NCBI RefSeq assembly: GCF_025506355.1 | Contig: NZ_JANZYP010000017.1 | Location: forward strand, 1 to 64,000 | DNA from: Sphaerisporangium corydalis | Lineage (GTDB): Bacteria; Actinomycetota; Actinomycetes; Streptosporangiales; Streptosporangiaceae | Direction of reading: 5' to 3' | Length of the DNA stretch: 64,000 nt | Shown here: positions 27,070 through 36,250 of the stretch, piece by piece | How the letters are laid out: every line of letters begins with the position of its first letter | Numbering within the stretch: the first letter of the stretch is position 1 | Position numbers and translations under genes: made by a program | Notes under the pieces: generated by a model | Told to the model about the DNA's origin: nothing | The model's database searches: none | What the model saw: the letters and a program-made list of their open reading frames with translations, nothing else

Positions 27070-28362
27070 GTGAGCCCGCAGGCCTGGCTGTCGGTCGCGG
27101 TCTTCCTCGGCGCGTACGCGCTGATCGCCACCGAGCGCGTCCACCGGGTGGCCGCCGCCCTCGGTGGTGCCGCCCTCATGCTGCTGATCCATGCCACCGA
27201 CGCCGGCGCAGCGTTCTTCTCCGAGACAAGCGGCGTGGACTGGAACGTCATCTTCCTGCTGATGGGCATGATGGTCATCGTCGGCGTGCTCAAGCGCACC
27301 GGCGTGTTCGCGTACCTGGCGATCTGGGCGGCCAAGAGGGCGCGGGGCCGGCCGTACCGGCTGATGGTGCTGCTGGTGATCATCACCGCGGCGGCCTCGG
27401 CGCTGCTGGACAACGTCACCACGGTGCTGCTGGTCGCGCCGGTGACGTTCCTGGTGTGTGAACGACTGGCGCTGCCGGTGGTGCCCTATCTGATCGCCGA
27501 GGCGATGGCCTCCAACATCGGCGGTACGTCCACGCTGGTGGGCGATCCGCCCAACATCATCATCGCGAGCCGGGGGGGCCTGTCGTTCAACGACTTCCTG
27601 GTCCACATGGCGCCCATGGTGGTCATCTTGATGGTGGCGTTCATCGGGCTGTGCCGGGTGATGTTCCGCAAGGCGTTCGTCTACGACCCTGAGCGCGTCG
27701 CCGAGATCATGCGGCTCGACGAACGGGAGGCGATCACCGACCGCACCCTGCTGTGGCAGGGCCTGGCCGTGCTCGGCCTGGTGCTGGCCGGCTTCGTGCT
27801 GCACCCGATCCTGCACTACGAGCCGTCGGTGGTGGCGATCCTGGGCGCGGGGATCTTGGTGGCCGCCACCAAGGTGACCACCGAGCAGGCCATCGAAGAG
27901 GTGGAATGGGAGACGCTGATCTTCTTCATGGGGTTGTTCGTCATGGTCGGCGCCCTGGTGGAGACCGGTGTCATCGGGCGCGTCGCCGAACTGGCGGTCA
28001 CCGCCACCGACGGGCGGCTCGGGCTCGCCACCATGGTGATCCTCTGGGCGTCGGCCGCGCTGTCGGCGATCGTGGACAACATCCCGTACGTGGCGACGAT
28101 GAGCCCGATCGTGGCCGACCTGGTGCAGGCGAACGGCGGCGGTCAGCACGCCCGAGTGCTGTGGTGGGCGCTGGCCTTCGGCGCCGACCTGGGCGGCAAC
28201 GCCACCGCCGTGGGCGCCGCGGCCAACGTGGTCGTGCTGGGCATCGCCGCCAGGAACGGCCATCCGATCAGCTTCTGGACCTTCACCAAGTACGGGCTGA
28301 TCGTCACCCTCGTCACCGTCACGCTGGTGACGCCCTACCTGTGGCTCCGCTACCTGACCTGA
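27070..28362 (+). CDS. SLC13/ArsB-NhaD-type ion transporter
   Basis: A 430-residue permease with about eleven membrane segments and the internal duplication of the ion transporter superfamily: SALLDNVTTVLLVAPVTF in the first half and SAIVDNIPYVATMSPI in the second. Each half also has the hairpin signature, SNIGGTSTLVGDPPN and ADLGGNATAVGAAANVV. The ion or organic anion moved is not clear; relatives carry arsenite, Na+ or dicarboxylates. The GTG at 27070 has no obvious ribosome site; residues MSPQAWLSVAVFLGAYA suit an N-terminal helix. Confidence 0.85.
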   Translation: MSPQAWLSVAVFLGAYALIATERVHRVAAALGGAALMLLIHATDAGAAFFSETSGVDWNVIFLLMGMMVIVGVLKRTGVFAYLAIWAAKRARGRPYRLMVLLVIITAAASALLDNVTTVLLVAPVTFLVCERLALPVVPYLIAEAMASNIGGTSTLVGDPPNIIIASRGGLSFNDFLVHMAPMVVILMVAFIGLCRVMFRKAFVYDPERVAEIMRLDEREAITDRTLLWQGLAVLGLVLAGFVLHPILHYEPSVVAILGAGILVAATKVTTEQAIEEVEWETLIFFMGLFVMVGALVETGVIGRVAELAVTATDGRLGLATMVILWASAALSAIVDNIPYVATMSPIVADLVQANGGGQHARVLWWALAFGADLGGNATAVGAAANVVVLGIAARNGHPISFWTFTKYGLIVTLVTVTLVTPYLWLRYLT

Positions 28363-28401
28363 GACCACCGGCCGCCGCGAACGGCTCGCCCCGCGCGGCC
28401 C

Positions 28402-28454
28402 GGATCACGCGCCGGCAGGTGGTGGGCGCCTTGGCCGGCCGGAGGGCGTGATCC
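28402..28454. terminator. Possible convergent terminator
   Basis: A 9-base inverted repeat GGATCACGC (28402-28410) and GCGTGATCC (28446-28454) frames a GC-rich loop that holds two further GCCGGC copies. It lies between the stops of the SLC13-type gene and the convergent VOC gene. The loop is long, so this is a weak call. Confidence 0.35.
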
Positions 28455-28480
28455 TGACGATCCGGTGGACGGGCCCGTCG

Positions 28481-28879
28481 TCAGCGGGTGAACTTCGCGA
28501 TGGCGTCGGGGGTGACGGGGGTGAAGAAGTTGACGAGGTTGCCGTCAGGGTCGCGGAACAGCAGGGAGCGGTTGCCCCAGGGCATCGTGGTGGGCCGGTT
28601 GACGAAGTCCTCCACCAGGCCGGCCAGCTTCTCGTACACCACGTCCACGTCGTCGACGAGGAACTCGATGATGACGCTGTGGTTGTCGGCGGGGCGGGCC
28701 GAGCCCGGCGCGAACAAAGGGACGGTGCGGGTGGCGGCGATCGCGAGGGTGGCCGAGGCGGTCCTGATCTCGGCGAAATCCTCGTTGGCCCAGCTCGCCT
28801 CCACTCCGGTGACGCGCTCGTAGAACCCGGCGAGGCGGGCGACGTCGCCGGTGATGAGGCGGATCGAGATGAAGTCCAT
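28481..28879 (-). CDS. VOC (glyoxalase/bleomycin-resistance fold) protein
   Basis: A 132-residue protein with two beta-alpha-beta-beta-beta units: ISIRLITGDVARLAGFYERVTGV starts the first, and HSVIIEFLVDDVDVVYEKL with SLLFRDPDGNLVNFFTP forms the second. Typical metal positions are partly kept (H in NHSVIIEF, N in place of the final acidic residue). It may be a dioxygenase, an isomerase or a binding protein. It is divergent from the WYL regulator gene, 93 bases away, the usual arrangement for a regulator and its target. Confidence 0.83.
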   Translation of the reverse strand: MDFISIRLITGDVARLAGFYERVTGVEASWANEDFAEIRTASATLAIAATRTVPLFAPGSARPADNHSVIIEFLVDDVDVVYEKLAGLVEDFVNRPTTMPWGNRSLLFRDPDGNLVNFFTPVTPDAIAKFTR

Positions 28880-28972
28880 GGTGCTCTCCTGGCCGGTCGG
28901 CGGTGGTGGTGACCACACGCTACGACCGATACTGGACACAATCCGCCCACTATCTGCGGCAGACTTCCAGGC

Positions 28973-29965
28973 ATGTCCCGACCCACCGCCCGCGTGCTCG
29001 CCCTGCTGGAGCTCCTGCAGTCCGGAGACGTCAGGACCAGGGCCGAACTGGCCGATCGGCTGGAGGTCGACGAGCGCACGGTGCGCCGCTACGTCGGCCA
29101 TCTGGTCGACCTCGACGTGCCGGTCGAGTCGGTGCGCGGACGCTACGGCGGCTACCGGCTCGCCCCCGGCTTCCGTATGCCTCCGCTCATGCTGACCGAC
29201 GACGAGGCGCTCGCCGTGCTCCTCGGCCTGGTCGCGGGCCGGCGGGCCGGCCTGATGACGGCCACCGGCACCGCGAGCGAGACCGCGGCGGCCAAGGTCC
29301 GGCGCGTGCTGCCCGACCGGCTCGGCCGCAGGCTCGACGCCGTCCTCGGCACCCTGGTCTTCACGACCCCGCCGGGCGAGCCGGCCGCCCCCGAGACGGT
29401 CGTCCTGCTCTCCATCGCCGACGCGGTACGCCACCACCGGCCGATCGCGGTCCGGTACACCGCCGCCGACGGCCGGCGCAGCCACCGCACCCTGCACCCC
29501 TACGGGCTCGTCGCCCACGCGGGCAGGTGGTACGTGACGGGCGCGGATCCGGCGATCGGCGAGGACCGGACCTTCCGGCTGGATCGCATCACCAGCGCCA
29601 GGACCCTGCCCGGCTCGTTCGACCCGCCCGCCGAGCTCGATCCGGCGCGGCGCGTCCTCGCGGGGCTCGCCGCGACCCCGTACCGGCACGAGGTGACGCT
29701 GCTGATCCAGGGGACGGCCGAGCGGATCCGCACCCGGCTCCCGGCCGGCGTCGCGCGCGTGGAAGAGCCGCCGGGCGCGGACTCCCCGGCCGGGCAGTGG
29801 TCGCGCGTCGAACTGCGCGTGGAACGGCTCGACTGGCTGCCCGGCGTGCTCGCCTCGCTGGACCTGCCCTTCGTCGTCGAGCGGCCGGCCGAACTGCGCG
29901 ACCTGGTGGCGGCGCTCGCCGACCGGCTCCTGCGCTCGGCCCGGCGGGACTCGCCTCGCCCATGA
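28973..29965 (+). CDS. YafY-type transcriptional regulator with WYL domain
   Basis: A 330-residue DNA-binding protein. An N-terminal HTH_11-type winged helix (about 5-58: VLALLELLQSGDVRTRAELAD, DERTVRRYVGHL) is followed by the ligand-sensing WYL domain (about 135-215: HHRPIAVRYTAADGR, LHPYGLVAHAGRWYVTG, FRLDRI) and a C-terminal WCX-like part. Family members respond to nucleotides or small molecules and commonly repress a divergent gene, here probably the VOC gene. The stop codon lies inside the first unit of a tandem repeat. Confidence 0.9.
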   Translation: MSRPTARVLALLELLQSGDVRTRAELADRLEVDERTVRRYVGHLVDLDVPVESVRGRYGGYRLAPGFRMPPLMLTDDEALAVLLGLVAGRRAGLMTATGTASETAAAKVRRVLPDRLGRRLDAVLGTLVFTTPPGEPAAPETVVLLSIADAVRHHRPIAVRYTAADGRRSHRTLHPYGLVAHAGRWYVTGADPAIGEDRTFRLDRITSARTLPGSFDPPAELDPARRVLAGLAATPYRHEVTLLIQGTAERIRTRLPAGVARVEEPPGADSPAGQWSRVELRVERLDWLPGVLASLDLPFVVERPAELRDLVAALADRLLRSARRDSPRP

Positions 29966-30023
29966 CAGATCGCCTCGCCCATGACGGATCGCCTCGCCCA
30001 TGGCGCGAATCGCCTCGCCCATG
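29951..30023. repeat. Tandem repeat TCGCCTCGCCCATG, four copies
   Basis: Copies begin at 29951, 29970, 29989 and 30010 (spacing 19, 19, 21). Each has the identical 14-base core; the 5-7 base tails vary. The first copy encodes the end of the WYL regulator and its stop; the last ends 17 bases before the stop of the convergent PucR gene. Confidence 0.9.
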
Positions 30024-30039
30024 AGGCGGATCTACGGGT

Positions 30040-31674
30040 TCAGCGTGGCGCCAGGATGCGCAGTTGCAGCATCGCCGCGAACCGCTGCTCGGGGTCGTCC
30101 AGGTCGATCTCGCCCACCTCGGTGACACGCCTGAGCCGGTAGCGCAGGGTGTTGGCGTGGATGAACAGGGCGCCGGCCGCCTTGGCCACGTCGCCGTGGG
30201 CGTCCAGCCAGGCCTCCAGGGACTCGACCAGGCCGGCGCCGTTCCGCTCGTCGTACTCCATCAGGCGGGCGATCGCGCCGCCCGGCCGCTCGTCGCGCGC
30301 GGCCGCGAGGTCACGCAGTTCCAGGATCAGGGCGAGCGTCTGCACGTCATCGAGCCGGGCCACCCGGAGGGTGGTGTGCCCCTCCCGCATCACCCGGAGC
30401 ACCCGGTCGGCCTGGGCCCTGCCGCGGACGATCCCGCTGATCTCCGATTCCGCGGGGCCCACCGCCACGATCGCGCGAAGGCCGCCGCCGACCCGGTCCA
30501 CGAAGTCGGACGCCAGCCGGACGGCGCGCTGTTCGGGGGCGCCCGTCGAGACGACCACGGGCAGCAGGCCGTAGACCGTGCCGCCGACGGTCCCCATCGC
30601 CGAGGACGGCACCGTCACCGACAGGTGGACCGACAGCGCGTCCGCGAGCCGTTCGAGGTCGGCGGCCCTGCTCTGGTCGGCGCGGGCGTGATCGTCGTCG
30701 GCCAGCAGGCCCGCGCTGACGATGACGAGGCGGCGACCGGCCAGGCCGAGCCGCACGAGCGCGTCCCGTGCCCCGGCGCCCCCTTCGAGTACCGTCCCGA
30801 TCAGGTCGGTGCGCAGCCGTCGCTGGACGTCGGCGCCGGCGCGGATCCGCAGCAGGTGCAGCGCGACGAGCTTGGAGACGTCGAGCAGCGCCTGCGTGCG
30901 CTCGGCGTCGATGTCGCCGTCCATGGCCGCCCAGATCGAGCCGAGGATCTCGTCGCCGGCGCGGACCGCGATGGCGACGCGCTGCACCGTCATCCCCTCG
31001 TACCCCAGGTCCTCCGGCGTGACGACGACCGGCCGCTGGGAGCGGTACAGGTCGCGGAAGACGCCCAGTTCCGTCAGCCGCGTGGCGTACCGCTCGGGCA
31101 CCTGACGGCCGATGACCGTCTCCACGCGGGAGGGGTCGGCCTCGTCCTGGCGGCCGGAGAAGGCGAGCACCCGGGAGTTGCGGTCCTCGATGGTGATGGG
31201 GGCGTTCAGCAGCGCGGCCACGGCGTTGGCCACCGCGAACAGGTCACCGGAGGGGAGCCCGCCGAGCGACTCGTGGCCGGTGACACCGATGTCCCCCTCG
31301 GCGAGCATCGCCCGCATGAGGGCCGTGAGCTGCGCCCACGTGGCACCCCGGCGCAGGCCGATCACCGCCACGCCGCTCTCCTGGACCGCCTCCCGCACCT
31401 CGGCCGTCAGGGTCACCGGGGCCCGGACGACGAGCCCCACCGCGCCGTGGCCGCCGAGTGAGCGGAGCAGGCCCGGCAGCGTGCCGCCGGCCGGGTCGAC
31501 GCCGACCCCGAGCACGAGCGAGCGCGGCGGCGGCACGGGTTCGTCCAGCGGGTCGAAGATGACGAGCCCGCTGATCTCTCCGGGCCGGCCGACGTCGCCG
31601 GCGACCAGTTCGAGGAGCGTCGTCCCGAGGTCGTCCAGCACTCGCCCGAGGCTGGCACGCGGACGCTGGCTCAC
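30040..31674 (-). CDS. PucR-family transcriptional regulator
   Basis: A 544-residue regulator that begins at GTG 31674 (SQRPRASLGRVLDDLG). The N-terminal PucR-type sensing domain (about 1-150) carries GLVIFDPLDEPVPPPRSLVLG and ends near LRRGATWAQLTALMRAML. A GAF/GGDEF-like middle follows, and then the C-terminal HTH_30 helix-turn-helix (WLDAHGDVAKAAGALFIHAN, TLRYRLRRV). PucR proteins usually control nitrogen or amino-acid catabolic genes. Its gene is last in a run of same-strand genes for peptide uptake and N-acyl amino-acid metabolism, so it is the likely regulator of that island. Confidence 0.9.
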   Translation of the reverse strand: MSQRPRASLGRVLDDLGTTLLELVAGDVGRPGEISGLVIFDPLDEPVPPPRSLVLGVGVDPAGGTLPGLLRSLGGHGAVGLVVRAPVTLTAEVREAVQESGVAVIGLRRGATWAQLTALMRAMLAEGDIGVTGHESLGGLPSGDLFAVANAVAALLNAPITIEDRNSRVLAFSGRQDEADPSRVETVIGRQVPERYATRLTELGVFRDLYRSQRPVVVTPEDLGYEGMTVQRVAIAVRAGDEILGSIWAAMDGDIDAERTQALLDVSKLVALHLLRIRAGADVQRRLRTDLIGTVLEGGAGARDALVRLGLAGRRLVIVSAGLLADDDHARADQSRAADLERLADALSVHLSVTVPSSAMGTVGGTVYGLLPVVVSTGAPEQRAVRLASDFVDRVGGGLRAIVAVGPAESEISGIVRGRAQADRVLRVMREGHTTLRVARLDDVQTLALILELRDLAAARDERPGGAIARLMEYDERNGAGLVESLEAWLDAHGDVAKAAGALFIHANTLRYRLRRVTEVGEIDLDDPEQRFAAMLQLRILAPR

Positions 31675-31793
31675 GCCCGGCAGTATAGGCGGCCGGCCCC
31701 ACGCCCGATCCGGCCTGGTCACACGGAGGTCCTCACCTCGCCCGCCGGTGATCGGAAGGGCGTCAGCACCGCGCGGACGCGGCCCGCCGACGG

Positions 31794-32918
31794 TCAGAAG
31801 GCGATCCACTCGGTCGACGTCGTCACCGCGTCGAGCAGGTCAGGGATGGGCGTGACCCCGAGCCCAGGGCCGGTCGGCACGGCGATGTGACCGTCCTCGA
31901 TGACGATCGGCTCCGTGATGTCGGTTTTGTAGAAGCGGTCGGAGGCGGAGACGTCCCCCGGCAGCGTGAATCCCGGCAGGGCGGCCAGGGCCACGTTCGC
32001 CGCCCGGCCGATGCCCGTCTCCAGCATCCCCCCGCACCAGACCGCGAGCCCGTGGGCCGCGGCCAGGTCGTGGATCTTCCGGGCCTCCAGGTAGCCGCCG
32101 ACCCGGCCGGGCTTGATGTTGATGATCTGGCAGGCGCCGAGCGTGATCGCCGCGGCGGCGGTCTGCGCGGAGACGATGGACTCGTCCAGGCAGATCGGCG
32201 TCGCCATCCGCCGTGCCAGCTCAGCGTGCCCGAGGACGTCCTCCTCCTCCAGCGGCTGCTCGATCAGGAGCAGGTCGAACTCGTCGAGCCTCGCCAGGTG
32301 GCGCGCGTCGCGCAGCGTGTAGGCCGTGTTGGCGTCGACCTGGAGCGGCACGTCCGCGCCGAACCGCTCGCGTACGGCGGCCACCGGGACCAGGTCCCAC
32401 CCCGGTTCGATCTTCAGCTTGATCCGCATGTACCCCGCGTCCAGGTAGCCCTCGACGACCTCCAGCAGGTGCGGGACCGTGTCGTGGATGCCCACGGAGA
32501 CGCCGCTGGGGACCCGGTCGGCGACCGCGCCGAGCTCGCGGCCGAACGAGCGGCCGAGCGCGCGGAGCTCGGCGTCCAGGACCGCCATCTCCACGGCCGC
32601 CTTGGCCATGCGGTGCCCCTTGAACGGGTGGAGCAGGCCGGCGACGGCCGCCGCGCCCGAGCGCGCGACCGCGTCACGTCCCTCGGCCGAGGCCAGCTTC
32701 GGGAGCAGGAAGCGCCGCAGCACGTCCGCCTGGGAGTCGGCGTACTCGCTCGAGTAGAGCGGGTCGGTCATCGCGACGCACTCGCCCCAGCCTTCGGCGT
32801 CGTCCGTCACGGCCTTGAGGATGAGGATGTCGCGCCCGGTCTGCGTGCCGAACGAGGTCCGGAACGGTGACACGAGCGGCATCGAGATACGGCGAAGTTC
32901 GACTCCGCGGAGCTTCAT
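31794..32918 (-). CDS. N-succinylamino acid racemase / o-succinylbenzoate synthase family
   Basis: Enolase-superfamily enzyme of 374 residues that interconverts N-succinyl D- and L-amino acids through an enediolate. The catalytic set is complete: K167-x-K169 (RIKLKI) and K269 (NIKPGR) as the acid/base pair, and Mg2+ ligands D195 (VDANT), E220 (IEQPL) and D245 (CLDES). The spacing matches, as I recall, the Amycolatopsis NSAR/OSBS. The ATG follows GGAG. No menaquinone genes are nearby, and the next two genes encode a COG3375-type GNAT and an M20 deacylase, so the racemase role in D- to L-amino acid conversion is far more likely than OSBS activity. Confidence 0.9.
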   Translation of the reverse strand: MKLRGVELRRISMPLVSPFRTSFGTQTGRDILILKAVTDDAEGWGECVAMTDPLYSSEYADSQADVLRRFLLPKLASAEGRDAVARSGAAAVAGLLHPFKGHRMAKAAVEMAVLDAELRALGRSFGRELGAVADRVPSGVSVGIHDTVPHLLEVVEGYLDAGYMRIKLKIEPGWDLVPVAAVRERFGADVPLQVDANTAYTLRDARHLARLDEFDLLLIEQPLEEEDVLGHAELARRMATPICLDESIVSAQTAAAAITLGACQIINIKPGRVGGYLEARKIHDLAAAHGLAVWCGGMLETGIGRAANVALAALPGFTLPGDVSASDRFYKTDITEPIVIEDGHIAVPTGPGLGVTPIPDLLDAVTTSTEWIAF

Positions 32919-32943
32919 GACTTTTCTCCGGATCTGTTCGATG

Positions 32944-33735
32944 TCACGGTCGGGCGAGCTCGACGAGGTAGCCGAAGCCGGCGTCGAAGTCGACGACGCG
33001 GCCGCCGGAGGCCATCAGCGGCTCCAGCTCGTCGCGGAGCCGGAGGCGCCAGGCCGCCGCGGCGGCGGCGTCGCCGGCCCGCAGGGCCTCGATGTCGGCC
33101 GGCGCCGCGACCTTCCGGTACGGCGCGCCGCCGATCGGGCGCTCGAACGGCGTCCCGGAGCAGGCGGCGAGGGCGCGCGGCGACAGCAGGTCCCAGCGCA
33201 CCAGAAGCCGGTCGGTGTCGTCGCCACCGTTGATCGCGTCGTGCATCACGCCGTAGAAGTTGGTGAGGTACTCCACGGGGAGCGCCCCCAGCTTGACGAT
33301 GTTGAAGTAGGCGTTGCGGCTGACCAGCGGATCGAAGGTCCACTCGATCGTGACGATGCCGCGGGCGAGCGCCCACGCCCGCTGGTGCAGCTTGATCGCC
33401 CGCCCGACGCCGCGGCCGGCCAGCCCCGGCGCCACCCCGGCGATGTGGCTGTGCAGGGTGCGTGCCGCCGGCTCCGCGTGGAAGCCGATGCACACGCCGA
33501 CGAGCCGGTCCCCGGCGTAGGCGCCGGTGACGTAGTTGCCCGCCTTCGTCAGCGCGCGGAGGAACTCGACGGTGATGAGCGGGTTCTCCGGCCGGCCCCA
33601 GATGCCCACGAGCAGGTCGATCACGGCGCGGGCCTCGTGCAGGTCCCGTACCTCCCGGATCACCACCGCCGCCTTCGCGGCCCACCTCGCCGCGTCCTCC
33701 GCCGCCAGGTCGAGGGAAGAAGCCTCGATGCTCAC
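32944..33735 (-). CDS. GNAT acyltransferase of the COG3375 type (D-amino acid N-succinyltransferase candidate)
   Basis: A 263-residue GNAT protein. The acetyl-/succinyl-CoA loop lies in VAPGLAGRGVGRAIKLHQR, and TIEWTFDPLVSRNAYFNIVKLGA is the hallmark of the COG3375 branch. In Geobacillus a protein of this branch was reported to succinylate D-amino acids from succinyl-CoA, with an NSAR and an L-desuccinylase encoded alongside. The GTG start overlaps the stop of the M20 gene (GTGA), and the racemase gene starts 25 bases downstream. The gene set around it is the strongest argument for the specific function; the acyl donor itself is not visible in sequence. Confidence 0.82.
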   Translation of the reverse strand: MSIEASSLDLAAEDAARWAAKAAVVIREVRDLHEARAVIDLLVGIWGRPENPLITVEFLRALTKAGNYVTGAYAGDRLVGVCIGFHAEPAARTLHSHIAGVAPGLAGRGVGRAIKLHQRAWALARGIVTIEWTFDPLVSRNAYFNIVKLGALPVEYLTNFYGVMHDAINGGDDTDRLLVRWDLLSPRALAACSGTPFERPIGGAPYRKVAAPADIEALRAGDAAAAAAWRLRLRDELEPLMASGGRVVDFDAGFGYLVELARP

Positions 33736-34856
33736 GCCCCGTCCTCCCGAAGTTCGGCGACCAGCTCGCGCACCAGCACGGTGCGGTCCAGCAGTCTGGC
33801 GACGACGACGTGCTCGTCGTCGGCGTGGGCGCCGCCGCCCACCGCTCCCAGGCCGTCGAGCGTCGGGGTCCCGACGCCCGCGGTGAAGTTGCCGTCCGAG
33901 GCGCCGCCCACGCTCGCGCCGGACACCGGCGGCAGACCGAGCCGCGCCGCGAGGGCGATGGCCCGTTCGAGCAGCGAGCGGCTCGCCGACTCCTCCAGCG
34001 GCGGCCGGTTGACACCGCCCCTGATCTCGATCACCGCGCCGGGGACGGTCGGCGTCAGATCGCGCAGCTCGCGGTCGACCCGCAGCTGCTCGTCGTGGCT
34101 TCGCGCGCGCACGTCCACGGCGAACGACCCGGAGGCGGGCACCGTGTTCGTCGTGGTGCCCGCCGCGATCACGGTCGGCGTGACGGACGTGCCGGCCGCC
34201 GGATCACTCAGGGCGCTCGCCGCGATCGCGAGGTGGGCCAGTTCGAGCGTGGTGTTGACGCCCTTCTCCGGCTCCAGCCCGGCGTGCGCCGCGCGGCCGG
34301 TGACCCCGACCTCGTACAGCGACACGCCTTTGCGCGCCACCTTGAGCGCGCCGCCGGCGGCCGATCCCTCCAGCACGAGCACCGCCTTGGAGCGGCGGGC
34401 CTCCTGCTCGATCAGCGCGCGCGAGCTGGGCGACCCGATCTCCTCGTCCCCGGTCACCAGCAGGGTGACGCCGGCGCGCACGGGCAGGCCGGCGACGGCG
34501 TGGATCGCCATGACCAGGCCGGTGAGCATGTCGAAGCAGCCCGGGCCGCGCAGCACGCCGCCGGCGATCCCGTACGGGTGGGTCGCCAGGGTGCCGAGCG
34601 GCCAGACGGTGTCGTGGTGGGCCAGGAGCAGCACCTGGCGGTCGCCGTCGCCGAAGCGCCACCGCAGGTGCGCGCACCCGTCGATGGTGATCCGCTCCGG
34701 TTCGGCGCCGAGCCGCGCGGCGCCGACGCGGGCGACCAGATCGGCCGACCTCGCGACCGCGGCCTGGTCGGAGGAGGGCGACTCGCACTCGACGAGTTCC
34801 CTGAGGTCGGCGAGGAACGTGTCGAGGCCGAGGGAGCCATGTGAGATGCCGGGCAC
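33732..34856 (-). CDS. M20-family metallopeptidase (N-acyl-L-amino acid deacylase candidate)
   Basis: A dizinc hydrolase of 374 residues. The ligand motifs occur in order: LLLAHHDTVWP (His, then the supporting Asp), GPGCFDMLTG (bridging Asp), VTGDEEIGS (general base and Glu ligand) and GGGAHADDEHV (last His). The lid domain (GRAAHAGLEPEKGVNTTLELAHL) follows the ArgE/CPG2 pattern. The GTG at 34856 lies two bases after the stop of the serine hydrolase gene; no ATG is available in this frame. In the proposed pathway it would release free L-amino acid from the N-succinyl-L form, making the inversion irreversible. Confidence 0.88.
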   Translation of the reverse strand: MPGISHGSLGLDTFLADLRELVECESPSSDQAAVARSADLVARVGAARLGAEPERITIDGCAHLRWRFGDGDRQVLLLAHHDTVWPLGTLATHPYGIAGGVLRGPGCFDMLTGLVMAIHAVAGLPVRAGVTLLVTGDEEIGSPSSRALIEQEARRSKAVLVLEGSAAGGALKVARKGVSLYEVGVTGRAAHAGLEPEKGVNTTLELAHLAIAASALSDPAAGTSVTPTVIAAGTTTNTVPASGSFAVDVRARSHDEQLRVDRELRDLTPTVPGAVIEIRGGVNRPPLEESASRSLLERAIALAARLGLPPVSGASVGGASDGNFTAGVGTPTLDGLGAVGGGAHADDEHVVVARLLDRTVLVRELVAELREDGA

Positions 34857-34858
34857 GG

Positions 34859-36250
34859 TCAGCCGAGCTTCTTCGGGGTCGCGCGGGCGCCGTAGTGGAC
34901 GTACTCCTCGCCCGAGGGCAGCGAGTAGAACGTCACCGGCGCCCACGACTCCATGCCTTCGGGACGGACCGCGTACACGCCCTGCGAGACCGGGATCATC
35001 TCGTAGGTCTCGACGGGGGTGACCTCGAGTTCGGCCAGCGGGCCCATCACCGTGACACGCAGGCTCGGCTTGCCGTCGTCCTCGAACACCTCCATGCGCA
35101 CCGACTCGCGCTCGTAGGTGCCGGCGTACGGCGCCACGTCGGTCGCGGACGGCTCGGCGGGCGGCTCGAACGGCTCGGGCAGCCGCACGCCGGTGAGCTC
35201 GCCGAAGATCTCGTCGTAGAGGTCGATGTAGAGGTCGTGGGTGTGGCCGCCGTTGGTGTTGAGCGAGACCGCGACGCCGGCCTCCGGCAGGATGCGCAGG
35301 AACGCCGCCTGCCCGATGGTGTTGCCGTCGTGCCCGTAGGCCCGGTGGCCGTGCCAGTCGCAGCGGAACCAGCCAAGACCCCACGAGTCGCCGAGCAGGT
35401 GCTTCTCGGGGCAGTCGGTCTGGTAGGCCGACATCGCCTCGGCGCTCTCCGGCGTCAGCACCCGCGTGCCGTCGGCGGCGGCCCCGCCGGACATGTGCAT
35501 GCGGGCGAAGGCGAGCACGTCGGTGACGGTCGCCGTGATCAGGCCGGCCGGGCCGACCGCGCGGGGCAGGCCCCACACGGGCGCGGGCACCGTGCCGTCG
35601 GCGCCCTTGACGTGGCCCATCGCGTGCGCGAAGACCATGGCCTCCTCGGGCAGGGTCGAGGTGTGGGTCAGGCCGAGCGGGGCGAAGAGCATCTCCCTGA
35701 TCGCCGCGTCCCAGGTCTGGCCGGTGACGACCTCGATGATCCGGCCGAGCACGGAGTATCCGGCGTTGCAGTAGGACCAGGTGGCGCCGATCGGGTGGTT
35801 CTGCGCGGAGTCGGCCACCAGCGTGACGTACTTCTCCAGCGCGTCGTCACCGCGGCCGGTGTCGGTGAACAGGTCGCCGTCGATGCCGCTGGTGTGGGTG
35901 AGCAGGTGCCAGACGCTCACCGCCGCGGTGGCCTCGGGGTCGCGCAGCCGGAACTCCGGCAGGACCTCCACGACCGGGGTGCGGAGGGTGAACCGGCCCT
36001 CGTCGACGAGCCGCATGACGACGGTCGCGGTCCACACCTTGGAGATCGAGCCGATCTGCCAGACCGAGTCCGTACCGGCGGGCTGACCGGTGCCGGTGTG
36101 CAGGACGCCCGTCGCGGCGGTGACGAGCTCGTCGTCCGCGCCGTCGGCGCCGAGCCGGAGGATGCCCAGCTGGGCGCCCGGGATGCCGTGCTTCGCCGCG
36201 AGTTCGTCGAGGCGGTTCTGCCAGTGGACCTGGTCGATGGTGGTGGTCAC
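34859..36250 (-). CDS. Penicillin-recognising serine hydrolase (beta-lactamase family), copy 1
   Basis: A 463-residue class C beta-lactamase/D-peptidase fold protein. The catalytic S68-x-x-K71 (GSISKVW), Y160-C-N162 and H-D-G (YGHDGNTIG) are present, followed by an extra C-terminal beta-rich domain (about 370-463). There is no signal peptide, so it acts in the cytosol on what the adjacent transporter brings in. Likely activities are D-aminopeptidase, D-esterase or DD-peptidase on D-residue peptides. The GTG start overlaps the DppF stop (GTGA). It is a paralogue of the gene at 41634-43013, sharing the TDTGRGDDAxEKYVT stretch. Confidence 0.88.
   Translation of the reverse strand: MTTTIDQVHWQNRLDELAAKHGIPGAQLGILRLGADGADDELVTAATGVLHTGTGQPAGTDSVWQIGSISKVWTATVVMRLVDEGRFTLRTPVVEVLPEFRLRDPEATAAVSVWHLLTHTSGIDGDLFTDTGRGDDALEKYVTLVADSAQNHPIGATWSYCNAGYSVLGRIIEVVTGQTWDAAIREMLFAPLGLTHTSTLPEEAMVFAHAMGHVKGADGTVPAPVWGLPRAVGPAGLITATVTDVLAFARMHMSGGAAADGTRVLTPESAEAMSAYQTDCPEKHLLGDSWGLGWFRCDWHGHRAYGHDGNTIGQAAFLRILPEAGVAVSLNTNGGHTHDLYIDLYDEIFGELTGVRLPEPFEPPAEPSATDVAPYAGTYERESVRMEVFEDDGKPSLRVTVMGPLAELEVTPVETYEMIPVSQGVYAVRPEGMESWAPVTFYSLPSGEEYVHYGARATPKKLG

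Noticed and set aside
24618-30023. CRISPR array at the short tandem repeats
   Set aside because: Units are adjacent or nearly so, without unique spacers of constant length, and no cas gene is present.
31794-32918. Menaquinone o-succinylbenzoate synthase (menC)
   Set aside because: Same protein family, but no other men gene is near and the genes alongside form the N-succinyl amino-acid route.
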